Source of the DNA: Seminavis robusta | Lineage: Eukaryota; Bacillariophyta; Bacillariophyceae; Naviculales; Naviculaceae | NCBI GenBank assembly: GCA_903772945.1 | Contig: CAICTM010000555.1 | Coordinates: forward strand, 1 to 59,942 | Reading direction: 5' to 3' | DNA: 59,942 nucleotides | Part shown: positions 1 to 8,567 of the stretch, one piece after another | How the letters are laid out: every line of letters starts with the position of its first letter | How positions within the stretch are numbered: position 1 is the stretch's first letter | The notes under the pieces: model-generated | The model's database searches: none | What the model saw: only the letters and a program-made list of their open reading frames with translations | What the model was told of the DNA's origin: nothing | Program-made: the position numbers and the translations under genes

Positions 1-49
1 GATTACCTAATAAACCATTGCAACCAACGAATGTCCGGTTTTTTGTCGT

Positions 50-622
50 CTACGCATCATCATCATCGTCGTCGTCATCATCATCGTCGTCATCATCGTC
101 TTCAGCAGTTCGAACGGCTTTGAGAGTAAAGTTATCCCAGGCTTCTTCCAATGAACTGCCATCTGATTTGGCCAAGAGAGGGGCGAATTTGGGAAGGGCG
201 CTCTCTTCTCCTTCTTCTTCGTCGTCATCGTCGCCGCCACTTTCCTCTTCGCCCCCAGCTTCTTCTTCGTCTCCTCCTCCAGATTCTTCTTCTTCCTCTT
301 CGGCTGCTGGTGCTGCTTCTTCTTCTTCCGCCTCCTCTTCTTCTTCTTCTTCTTCCTCCTCCTTGGCGGCTGCCGGCTTGTCCTTGGACTTGGCGGCCAT
401 CCGAGCATCCTTGGCCGCTTGGACGGCCTTGATGTGAAGATCTGGTTCCTTGGCCAGACCCAACTCAATCAACCACTCTTGATCCAGTGCCGGCCAAATG
501 AACCATGTGGCACCCAACGCGAGGGGAAACGCCCACATGGCGTATGGGGCTGGATTCGGTCGCATCAACTGCGCCACGGTGGGCGAAGCCTTTCGGAAGG
601 CTGACCTGAAAAAGCTCGACAT
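50..622 (-). CDS. Small membrane protein with long acidic C-terminal tail
   Basis: A 190-aa protein that I do not recognise. The ATG at 622 gives a basic, Ser/Arg-rich N-terminus (about residues 1-20), then one hydrophobic stretch (about 27-47, rich in Trp, Phe and Ala) that could be a membrane segment. The second half is almost all Glu, Asp, Ala and Gly, and the protein ends in a run of about 15 Asp. The basic start plus a single membrane segment would suit a mitochondrial inner-membrane protein, but that is inference. The acidic half is encoded by GAA/GAG and GAT/GAC runs, so the opposite strand shows a misleading Ser-rich open frame. It is transcribed away from the kinase-like gene at 1042, with about 420 bases between the starts. 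Confidence 0.7.
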   Translation of the reverse strand: MSSFFRSAFRKASPTVAQLMRPNPAPYAMWAFPLALGATWFIWPALDQEWLIELGLAKEPDLHIKAVQAAKDARMAAKSKDKPAAAKEEEEEEEEEEAEEEEAAPAAEEEEEESGGGDEEEAGGEEESGGDDDDEEEGEESALPKFAPLLAKSDGSSLEEAWDNFTLKAVRTAEDDDDDDDDDDDDDDDA

Positions 623-1041
623 GGTAGCCTAGACTAGAGTAGCTCCTACGATAACAACAACTCGCTAGCTCTTGGTAGAGTACAGTAGACGATGCCGATG
701 AAAGGATGATGAAACTGCTGCGACGGCAACCGAAGAGCTCGCATCCGACCATGGTAATAAAAGATCGGAATGTTGCTGGACAGAAGGCCAGGCCGTGACG
801 TCAGTGACGCGTGTTGTTTCGGTTCTCATGTGCGCCCTAACATTATAGACGTTAAAGATCTCCAATTCAAAATTCGAAAGACTTAGAGGGGGTTCCAAAC
901 CGAGCAGAGATGGAGAAGAATTGGGAACAAGAGGATATCAGAGGATACCCTTGCCATTATCGTGATGCTGTGGTGCCTCTACTTGTCGTTTGGACCTTGG
1001 TGCTATTGTGGTTGTCCTTATTATAGACAAGATAATCAGTC
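623..1041. other. Intergenic, divergent promoter region
   Basis: This 419-base gap separates two genes that start in opposite directions, so it should hold both promoters. I see no TATA box or other site that I can defend. It includes a CRE-like TGACGTCA near 797-804 (direct reading; function unknown). Confidence 0.4.
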
Positions 1042-3111
1042 ATGATGTTGTCTCTCAATGGTAGCTTCAGCAAAGATAAGGATGTATATCCACTCAATAC
1101 AAGAAAGCCAACGTCCTTGAAGCGGGCATTGGCCATTAAGCATGGAGACAAACTCTTTGTCGCCATTGCCGTCCTGATATGCATGGAAATGAGCATGTTT
1201 GCTCGTCTGTATTTCGGAATCGAATCATCCTTTTCGTCTGAAGAATCAGCAACAACAACAACGACAACCAGTGATACTCAAAATCATAAAAACAACAAGA
1301 AGCCCCTGCATTCCCACAAGTTAAAGTTACGGCACAAGGATCAACCAACCAAAAGACATCATCATACAGCAGCAGAAACAATGCTGAGACCACGAGTCGT
1401 CATGTTGGATCTGTACAACAATGAGGAAGCAGGAATTACATCTACTTCATTTTTTCAACCAAATCCCGCTCGCAAAATCAAGCCAATGGGCGACTTGGAT
1501 TGCTGCAAACAAGATCCTCAAGGATACATCAAACCAGATGAAAAACCATTCTATGAAACATGTGATCCCATGGCAGAGTGGCAAACTACCATCTATCCCA
1601 CGTGCAATATGCTACACGAGTTGCCACTCATTGATGATAGTGACGATTATTTCAAACAACAACCACAACAAACTGAGAGAAATGACACAACAACAGAGGT
1701 AGAACCGGTTGTATCGCTTCTGAATACAAAAGGATCATGGAGAACTGTTTGGAAAGTCGCCTCACAACAGCAACAATATGCAAGCGGTGGTGAACCACAT
1801 TATATAGTGTTGAAAACACTTAGATACACTCGTGATTTCAATGAGGAATCCTACCAACTGCAGTACATAGATAGCGTTGCCATGGAGCGCCTGACATCGA
1901 GTCCGTACATTGCCAATGAATACGGCTTCTGTGGTCAGTCGGTCCTGACAGAATATGCACCCAAATCGGGGAGAGATTTGATCAAAAACAAGAAACTCAA
2001 AACATGGCAACGCGTTCAGATTGCCCATGATCTTGCCGCTGCCTTGTCTGATATGCATTCCATTGACTACCCCAACGCTACCAATGCTACCTTTACACAT
2101 AATGACATTAACATTGCCAACACTATTCAGGGAGAACATGGGAATATCAAGTTTAATGATTTCAATATTGGCGTGCGAATGCGGTGGAACCAAACGCGCC
2201 CCTGTGGCTATCCGGTGCACTTTAATGCACCTCTGTGGAGATCCCCCGAAGAGATCTTGGCCACCAACACGAGCGACTATGTGCAACCCGACAAGAGTGA
2301 TGTCTATTCCTTGGGCAATCTACTCTTTCAAGTGCTCACGACACATCAGCCATGGACTTGGTTGGAACCTGGAGGACGCTTGTCTGTAGAGGAGGTCATT
2401 GCACGCAAACTTGCTGGCGAGTATCCTCACATCCCCAGCAAATTTCACGGCGACAAACCTGGTGTTCAAGCTCTTTACTATGCTACTCTGGCGTGCTTTG
2501 CACATGATCCAGAGGATCGACCAACATCTTACGAGCTATCCGAGTCGCTGCGGATTGCGTTGGATTGGTCCAAACAGGGAGTATCCAAAAACAAAGACAA
2601 TGTGCGCCAGCTGTTCAACTTTCGGCGGCACAGCAAGAAACAAGAACGAACCACCAATGCTAAGCAACAATCTTCCAAAGGCAAGAAGGATATGGGCACG
2701 GCCGCACAGCACTACAAAAATGTCACGGATGCTTCAACGCATCGACAAGTGTCAGGTACCAAGAAACGTGTAGTAACTCCGGCACCCCTAAAGGTTGTTC
2801 CGTCTCTAGACAACATGAATGCAACCGATTCAACGGAACGAAGGCTGGGTCACAAAATTGCTTGGACCGCCTCAAATAAAACCAAGGAGCTCTTGAAAGC
2901 AAAGAGCAAACAAGTAGAAGAAGCCAGAATAGCCAAGGCAATCAAAGAACGGAGGCAGATGTCACGGCCCAAGATTGGAATGGTTCGTGCTCCTGTCAGA
3001 ACGAGGAGAAGAGGTGGTGTGGAGATGTTGGTGGTTGAGGGCACAACAAACAGAACACCACAACAAAGTTCCAACAGAACCACAGACTCGGACGAAACAA
3101 CTTCCTTTTGA
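1042..3111 (+). CDS. Type II membrane protein with lumenal protein kinase-like domain
   Basis: A 689-aa, single-exon protein. A short basic N-terminus is followed by one membrane segment (about residues 36-58), which predicts a type II protein with the rest in the secretory-pathway lumen. Many NxS/T sites (for example three close together near residues 343-350) fit a lumenal location. A protein kinase-like fold spans about 225-515: a VLK lysine near 257, a catalytic-loop motif reading HND near 352 in place of HRD, NDFN near 373 in place of DFG, SPE near 409, and DVYSLGNLLFQVLT as the F-helix. The C-terminal 170 residues are basic and low in complexity. The retained Lys and the two Asp residues suggest that it may still bind nucleotide, but the Gly-to-Asn change in DFG is unusual, so catalysis is uncertain. 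The substrate is unknown. Confidence 0.8.
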   Translation: MMLSLNGSFSKDKDVYPLNTRKPTSLKRALAIKHGDKLFVAIAVLICMEMSMFARLYFGIESSFSSEESATTTTTTSDTQNHKNNKKPLHSHKLKLRHKDQPTKRHHHTAAETMLRPRVVMLDLYNNEEAGITSTSFFQPNPARKIKPMGDLDCCKQDPQGYIKPDEKPFYETCDPMAEWQTTIYPTCNMLHELPLIDDSDDYFKQQPQQTERNDTTTEVEPVVSLLNTKGSWRTVWKVASQQQQYASGGEPHYIVLKTLRYTRDFNEESYQLQYIDSVAMERLTSSPYIANEYGFCGQSVLTEYAPKSGRDLIKNKKLKTWQRVQIAHDLAAALSDMHSIDYPNATNATFTHNDINIANTIQGEHGNIKFNDFNIGVRMRWNQTRPCGYPVHFNAPLWRSPEEILATNTSDYVQPDKSDVYSLGNLLFQVLTTHQPWTWLEPGGRLSVEEVIARKLAGEYPHIPSKFHGDKPGVQALYYATLACFAHDPEDRPTSYELSESLRIALDWSKQGVSKNKDNVRQLFNFRRHSKKQERTTNAKQQSSKGKKDMGTAAQHYKNVTDASTHRQVSGTKKRVVTPAPLKVVPSLDNMNATDSTERRLGHKIAWTASNKTKELLKAKSKQVEEARIAKAIKERRQMSRPKIGMVRAPVRTRRRGGVEMLVVEGTTNRTPQQSSNRTTDSDETTSF

Positions 3112-3279
3112 AAGTAGTCATTCATAATATGTCCTTATGGTTTGCGTTGCAACGGCCGCTATTCTCTGCTTCAAAAGTCAAAAAGCTACTCAAGACTATT
3201 GCGGTATGTTGGCGTATCTCTTTACATTACTATAACAACATCTAATTGTAGCAGCTTTATTCGCAGTTTTCATTCTCGC

Positions 3280-4692
3280 TTACACTTTGGCACTTTGACG
3301 GCGCGCCCCAATCATAGTTCTTGGAGCAACAACTTCCACATTCATTTCGCTGTCACCGCATTGCGCCTTCATCTGAACCAGGATCTTTCGCAAGCAGGAG
3401 TCGTAACTTCTCGAAGCCTTTCGCTCCATTTGGATTAGACTGTCGCGCTTTTCGACCTCTGTCCGGAGCTTTTCGATCTTGTGTCGATACCTTGGCATGG
3501 AGCTGAGAAAACCATCATATGTTTTCTCTTCCGAGTCTCGGAAGGCACTCAGTTGCTCGTAGACCTGTTGGCATGAGGCAGTCTCCGATTCCAGTTTGGA
3601 GTTGTTTTCTTGAAAGGAGACAATCTTCTCGGCAAGGCTGTGACGGGCCAAGCGCAGCGTCTTGTTGGACTGGCGCAAATGCTCAATGGTATCCCGATTC
3701 TCTTGGACTTTATGGCCCAACTCCATGTTGGCCAATGCCCGGAGAGCGGCTTCCTTTTCGGATGGCAATCCAAGCTTGGTTCGTTGCTCTTGACGAAAAC
3801 GAGCCTTGCGCTCAACCTTGTCCTGTTCTACGGCCAAGAGTTCAGTTTCTTCGTCTTTGCTCGACTGCTTGAGCTTGCCTTCGAGCTCTGCGATTCGCCG
3901 TTGGAGGGCTTGGATGTCGTCATCTTGTTCAAACATGTTGTCTTCTTCAGATTCGATCTTTGGGGCGCGTGAGAGAGAAGGACAATGTGGAGGTGCTGTT
4001 GGAGGTGCTGTTGTCTTCAATGTGAAAGAGTGGGTATCCTGTTTGCAGTCTGTCTTTTTGTACGAATCCTGATCCGAAGCCTCCTCTTGCCCGTCCAGAG
4101 AAGCATGGGGAGGCCTGCAGACGGCAGTGTAATTTGAAGGTGGGATTGCCTTTGCAAGTTTCTCTATAGGCGTGACTGAGGGTTCAACCTGGGGTGAGAC
4201 ATCGGATTCTCCTGGCTTGTTGGCGTTGGTAGTCGTGATTTGCGATCCACCATCAGATCTCATCGAGAGTGGTTTGCTGTTTGCTGGTTTCTTGAGGACC
4301 TTGTCTACATGCTTATGATGATCAGTGAGTGAGACGTGGTTGGGAGGCGAGGAAGAGGAAGTACTGTTACATGTGATAGTCTGCGTGGTTGCCACCGTTG
4401 TTTCGGGTTCTGTACATTGAGGTTTCGACAAGTGGATGGTATTACATGTATTGGTTGCTTTCACCAAAAGCGAAACTTGTCGTAGCTTCTTGGTTCCCCC
4501 GTTCGCTTTGGGGCGAGGTGAGAAGCTCATAGTGTGACGCCGAACCCGCCCTGTGGTTGCGCAGACTTTGGATCCAGGAACAGATGTGCGGCCGAGCAAG
4601 TCTTTATCGTGTCCATTTTCTCTGTTCTTGGCAATGGTTTGCTCAAAGCATCCAACAAGGGAACCAAGCTTAGAAGGGCGTCGGGTTGTCAT
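3280..4692 (-). CDS. Coiled-coil protein, FEQ-family member 1
   Basis: A 470-aa protein with no intron seen. Residues 1-35 carry FEQTIAKNR followed by DKDLLGR. The same pattern opens the protein at 22518-24812 (FEQNIANNR, DKNILGR), so the two are paralogues. The middle (about 40-250) is Ser/Thr/Pro-rich and probably disordered. The last 200 residues are a long coiled coil, beginning near IQALQRRIAELEGKL and ending about 20 residues before the C-terminus. No catalytic motif is visible. A scaffold or cytoskeletal role is a guess from the shape only. The gene begins about 1.3 kb from the start of the 603-aa protein gene and points away from it. Confidence 0.8.
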   Translation of the reverse strand: MTTRRPSKLGSLVGCFEQTIAKNRENGHDKDLLGRTSVPGSKVCATTGRVRRHTMSFSPRPKANGGTKKLRQVSLLVKATNTCNTIHLSKPQCTEPETTVATTQTITCNSTSSSSPPNHVSLTDHHKHVDKVLKKPANSKPLSMRSDGGSQITTTNANKPGESDVSPQVEPSVTPIEKLAKAIPPSNYTAVCRPPHASLDGQEEASDQDSYKKTDCKQDTHSFTLKTTAPPTAPPHCPSLSRAPKIESEEDNMFEQDDDIQALQRRIAELEGKLKQSSKDEETELLAVEQDKVERKARFRQEQRTKLGLPSEKEAALRALANMELGHKVQENRDTIEHLRQSNKTLRLARHSLAEKIVSFQENNSKLESETASCQQVYEQLSAFRDSEEKTYDGFLSSMPRYRHKIEKLRTEVEKRDSLIQMERKASRSYDSCLRKILVQMKAQCGDSEMNVEVVAPRTMIGARRQSAKV

Positions 4693-5985
4693 CGGGCTTT
4701 GAAATACCTGACAGATTGACTGAAATGGTTATTTGGTGGGAATATTATGGTAAAAGCTTGGGGAGAGCCGAAAAGAAACAACAAGAAAATGTGAGTGGGT
4801 TGCAGCGCTACGGTGGTACCGCTGCGGTCAATAACAAGTGTTCCTTTTCGTTAATTAGGAAAGGGGACTGAAGGTCTTGGAAAATCGTTAATGACAGTAT
4901 TTGTGCCTTCCTACCGTTATGTACCAAAACACTAGGTGATCCCAGTGTAATTAAAAGAGTACATGGCGAGGCACTCCAGTCTCCAGTCATTACAGTAACA
5001 CAGTACGATGTACTCAGTAGAACTCAGTGACACCTCTATTATCTAGCAAGATCTCACATTTTGGCATCAGTTGCCGTGCTCCGGAAGTCGGAAGTTGAAA
5101 CCGCATCAGTAAGCGCTACACAAAATACAGAATCTTCCTTCCAAGTTTATGTCCAATGTCTCGGGCTGCATGGCCTCGATTGGAACAATGCAGAAGTGAC
5201 AGGCTGCCGATTCGTTTCGCTGAAAGCATGAATGGGATGCCTTATCCGCATCGAGTTCCATTGGAACAGTAATATCGTTTTCGGTCGCAGCAATACATGT
5301 ACTAGAAGTGGCTAACCGCATCTTCCCAACTTTAGCTACATTGTACCCATGCCACCCCAGCATGCGCTGCACAGGCCGGTATTGCTGCGCGAAAGCATTT
5401 TAAAATTTCGTGGGCGTGCAAAGAGTGACCGAGTCGAGTCGAGTCGATTGACAGTCGAGTGTCTCAGTCGATCGAGTCGAGTGACAGTTGGATTGAATCA
5501 TTCGACTCGATTCGATTGAATCGAAAAACTGAATCGATCGATTCGAATGTTCGAACGGAGGTCGCTCCGCAGCTGCATGGGCAATCATCGATTCTCCGCA
5601 GCTCGAGCCTCAACAAAACACCATCATCGTCGAAAGTAAGCATCAGACAACAACAATAACCCAGCGTCTAGCTCTGAGAGGACCAGGAAGTGTCTTGTTG
5701 GGTGCTGTTTGGTTGTATAGAGCATGCAATCAGTGCTCATCAGTGGCTCAGTCTCATCTCATCACATGTCGTTTTCATCTGGCAGAATCTGTCATCTGAA
5801 AATTGGGGTGGAAAAATGGGATGTCACCATGATGAGCTCACTTTTTTGTTCAACCGGATTGCTAGAGTTGCATACCCAACCGAACAAGGAAGATTTGCGA
5901 TTGTTGATAAGCCTAGGCCAGATCAACCCCCCTACTTTCAATTACCTTTCTATCAATCTTCTATTCAATACCTATCAATTGCAAA
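4693..5985. other. Intergenic region containing a GANTC-rich simple repeat
   Basis: About 1.3 kb between two divergent genes. No coding frame here has a recognisable product. The clear structure is a pentanucleotide-like repeat at about 5425-5548, listed separately. Confidence 0.5.
5425..5548. repeat. Degenerate GANTC-based simple repeat
   Basis: GAGTC, GAATC, GACTC and GATTC words follow each other in close, often 5-bp, steps. I count about ten GANTC sites in some 120 bases. The array is largely self-complementary, so either strand could fold. A similar array lies at about 57997-58113, and single short runs occur near 17345-17365 and 19015-19032. Confidence 0.7.
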
Positions 5986-7797
5986 ATGAAGTTCTCTTCT
6001 TCTATCATGAAGCTGCTCTCGTGGTCCTGGACCACCGACAACAACACCAGCAACACCACGAAGACCCCCGTTCTCCAGGTCGCCAAGGATATGACGGGCA
6101 ACAACAACAACAAGGATGTTCCTGCGGCAGAGGAAGTCCCAACGTTCCAACTGGACGAGTTGGACAAGTCGGTCATCGAGACCGCGGCACTGTTGCACGG
6201 AAAGCATCCTGATGTGGAATTCCAGCAGCACGGTCGCTACCTAGGTGCCTACGACCTTTCCCTGGTTCCTGCGGATCAGCATGGTCACTATGGATACGAC
6301 AAATACAACCAGCACCGGCCCAAAGGCTGTCGCATCCAACCCAGTCAATCTGCCAACACTCGCTGGAAGACCCATTACGGTCAAGACACCGAACGGAGCA
6401 ATGGAAACCGTTTATCCTTTGCTCCCGTCAACACTCTAGTGGGGTACTCTTCTGGCACGAGTGAACAAAAAGAAAAATCCGATGCCTATGGAGACGTGAA
6501 GAAACAAGAGCCACAGGCCCGATATGAATTCTGGCACGAAGCCCAACAACAATTCATTTCCGTCGGCACACCCACACCCCACGAACGCGTCTTGGATCTC
6601 GTGCAGTTGATTCAAGAATACGGATACCAACAAGTGGCCAAATGGATCACCAACAACCAATGGTTCCAAAGTGACAAAGCATACCTAAAACAAGCCAAAC
6701 TGTACATTCAAATTGATGCCGTGCATCAAGACCTCGAGGCGCTTGTCAAATTCATCCAGGCGAAGAAAGGAAACGACAAGCAAGTTGCCCACTGGTTCAT
6801 GGTCAACGAAAAGAACACTTACATGTTCGAACTCGCCATGTGCCACTTGCATCACGGTGGTATTCAGCGCAATGCTGACGACGAAATTTGCACCTTGAAT
6901 ACGCGAGAACAGATTGCCAAACGACGATTTGTCTATCGCAAGGTCAAGGATGTCTGCATGGAAGATGCAGCACCCATAGTAGTAGAACAACAACCAACAA
7001 CAACTAAAGACGTCGAGGCAATAGAACAAGTCTCGACCGTCGACGACAACAAGATGGCATCCGATGCCACAGTTACAGGCGCAGCAGTGGTGGTTCCCAC
7101 ATGCGCAGCAGTGGTGGTTCCCACATGCACAGCAGTGGTCCCATACGTTCAAAAGTGGCACGTGAAACACTTCAAGATCAGTGTGCATGGACAGCAACCA
7201 TTTGTATTGGAGATGCGAATGATGAATGGTGTGCTACTTGGAGTGGTACCCAACGACATTCTCACAGCATTGATGAAGGATGGTGGAGACCTTGTCAAGG
7301 AATTGATGCGGCAGCACAACACACTACAATTGGAGGCAGGCGCTGCCTCGGACGAATTGGAGTACGAATTCGTGACTGGCCAAGTGGTAGCTGAAGAACC
7401 CCTGGACGGGGTTGAGGAACAACAACGAGTTGATGCTGAAGAACCACTGGTCGACAACCGAGTCGATGAGGAGGACAACGTGGGCACAGTACAATCAACA
7501 CTTCGGCGTTCAAAGAGACGCATGGTGGCGATTGCATTACAGAGAATTGCAGAACAAATCAAGACAAAGCCCCGGCGATTGGCAGACCAACCTAGAATTA
7601 ATCGTAGATGCGCGGTGGCCAGGAAGTCAACAAAGCCAAATACGAAGGGCAAGAAAAAGTCGAAAAAGCCAAAGGCGAAGTGCAAGATGACGACGACACG
7701 ACCTGTGACGGACACACAGCAGCAAACAACAGTTCAGACGACAACAAGTCGTTCTGGACGGCGAGTACGAAAGCCTGACCGGTACATTCCAGTCTAG
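5986..7797 (+). CDS. Unknown 603-aa protein with basic RSGRxVRKPxRY tail
   Basis: A single-exon protein that I do not recognise. The ATG at 5986 is preceded by AAA. Residues 1-160 are polar, with His/Tyr/Gly-rich segments. About 170-330 is a compact, probably helical region with several Trp and a CHLHHGG motif near 283. A 24-base tandem repeat at about 7081-7140 encodes AAVVVPTC twice and then a partial third copy. After it comes a second folded segment (about 388-465) and an acidic linker. The C-terminal 110 residues are very Lys/Arg-rich and end in RSGRRVRKPDRY plus three residues. That ending resembles the tails of Ty1/copia Gag-Pol polyproteins and some DNA-binding proteins. No protease, integrase or reverse transcriptase is present. 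A nuclear protein or a domesticated Gag-like protein are both possible. Confidence 0.75.
   Translation: MKFSSSIMKLLSWSWTTDNNTSNTTKTPVLQVAKDMTGNNNNKDVPAAEEVPTFQLDELDKSVIETAALLHGKHPDVEFQQHGRYLGAYDLSLVPADQHGHYGYDKYNQHRPKGCRIQPSQSANTRWKTHYGQDTERSNGNRLSFAPVNTLVGYSSGTSEQKEKSDAYGDVKKQEPQARYEFWHEAQQQFISVGTPTPHERVLDLVQLIQEYGYQQVAKWITNNQWFQSDKAYLKQAKLYIQIDAVHQDLEALVKFIQAKKGNDKQVAHWFMVNEKNTYMFELAMCHLHHGGIQRNADDEICTLNTREQIAKRRFVYRKVKDVCMEDAAPIVVEQQPTTTKDVEAIEQVSTVDDNKMASDATVTGAAVVVPTCAAVVVPTCTAVVPYVQKWHVKHFKISVHGQQPFVLEMRMMNGVLLGVVPNDILTALMKDGGDLVKELMRQHNTLQLEAGAASDELEYEFVTGQVVAEEPLDGVEEQQRVDAEEPLVDNRVDEEDNVGTVQSTLRRSKRRMVAIALQRIAEQIKTKPRRLADQPRINRRCAVARKSTKPNTKGKKKSKKPKAKCKMTTTRPVTDTQQQTTVQTTTSRSGRRVRKPDRYIPV
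7081..7140 (+). repeat. 24-bp in-frame tandem repeat
   Basis: Two exact 24-base copies beginning GCAGCAGTGGTGGTTCCCAC, followed by a shorter diverged third copy. The unit keeps the reading frame of the 603-aa protein and adds AAVVVPTC each time. It is probably a recent slippage event. Confidence 0.85.
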
Positions 7798-8567
7798 GAC
7801 AACAGGTAAGTGGGGCGGCCACCACGGATTGCGGGGACTACTAACACATTAATATAATACACAAAGAGCAAGCATCTGGTGGGATGCAGGGCTATACAAC
7901 AATTTTGCGGAGATGAATACAGTTGGTTCAAATGAAGGGTCACATACAAGGTAGCCAGGTTTGTGGTTCCTGTGCTAGGCAGCCTCTATTGCAGAGTGCT
8001 TGCCCGAACGTCCTCCACGCGACGAAAGTCCAAAGTTAATACCTGTGACACCTGAAAACCAACCTCTATCATTGTTGATGCTATGCTTCGATACCCTTCG
8101 GGACGGGGGAAACAATCTGGGGAAACCAATACAACTTTACATAAACCTAGAACAATAACACATAGTAGATAATCTTCACAACAACAAAAATCAGGTCTTC
8201 CTTCAGTATAGTAGTTGTAGTGCCACTTCCAAGTGGCTAACGTGGTTGCAACGGAAGATCCAGCACTCAGAGGAAGCTCAGCAGTACCGCAAGCAATTCC
8301 GCGATTCATCGTACTGGTACCAGATATCGGTATCCAAAAGACGTGACTCTGTACAGGGAACTCGCTGCAATCAAGAGAACTACCGTACTCCGAAGCGGAA
8401 GGCAAAAACAAAACGGTTTCGTAAATCTTTGTTGTTTACTAGTCTATCTATTGCATCATAGTCGTTTCCGACCCAGCAGCGGTAGTACGCAACAAGCAAG
8501 GCATCCTGTGGTTGAATGGGGGAGTGGGCAGGGGGCAACTCCCACGTCACCAATCCAAGGAACAGTT
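7798..8567. other. Intergenic, convergent gene ends
   Basis: 770 bases between two gene 3' ends. Open frames here, including one of 141 codons on the minus strand at 7986-8411, show no domain, no targeting signal and no similarity to the DEP domain of the related ATPase at 33656. I see nothing I can name. Confidence 0.4.

Noticed and set aside
18..437. Plus-strand frame rich in Ser
   Set aside because: It is the exact antisense shadow of the Asp/Glu-rich half of the minus-strand protein.
7986..8411. Minus-strand 141-codon frame downstream of the ATPase, checked as a missing DEP exon
   Set aside because: No DEP-like residues (no YxxCFxGxEAVDF pattern) and no convincing splice link.
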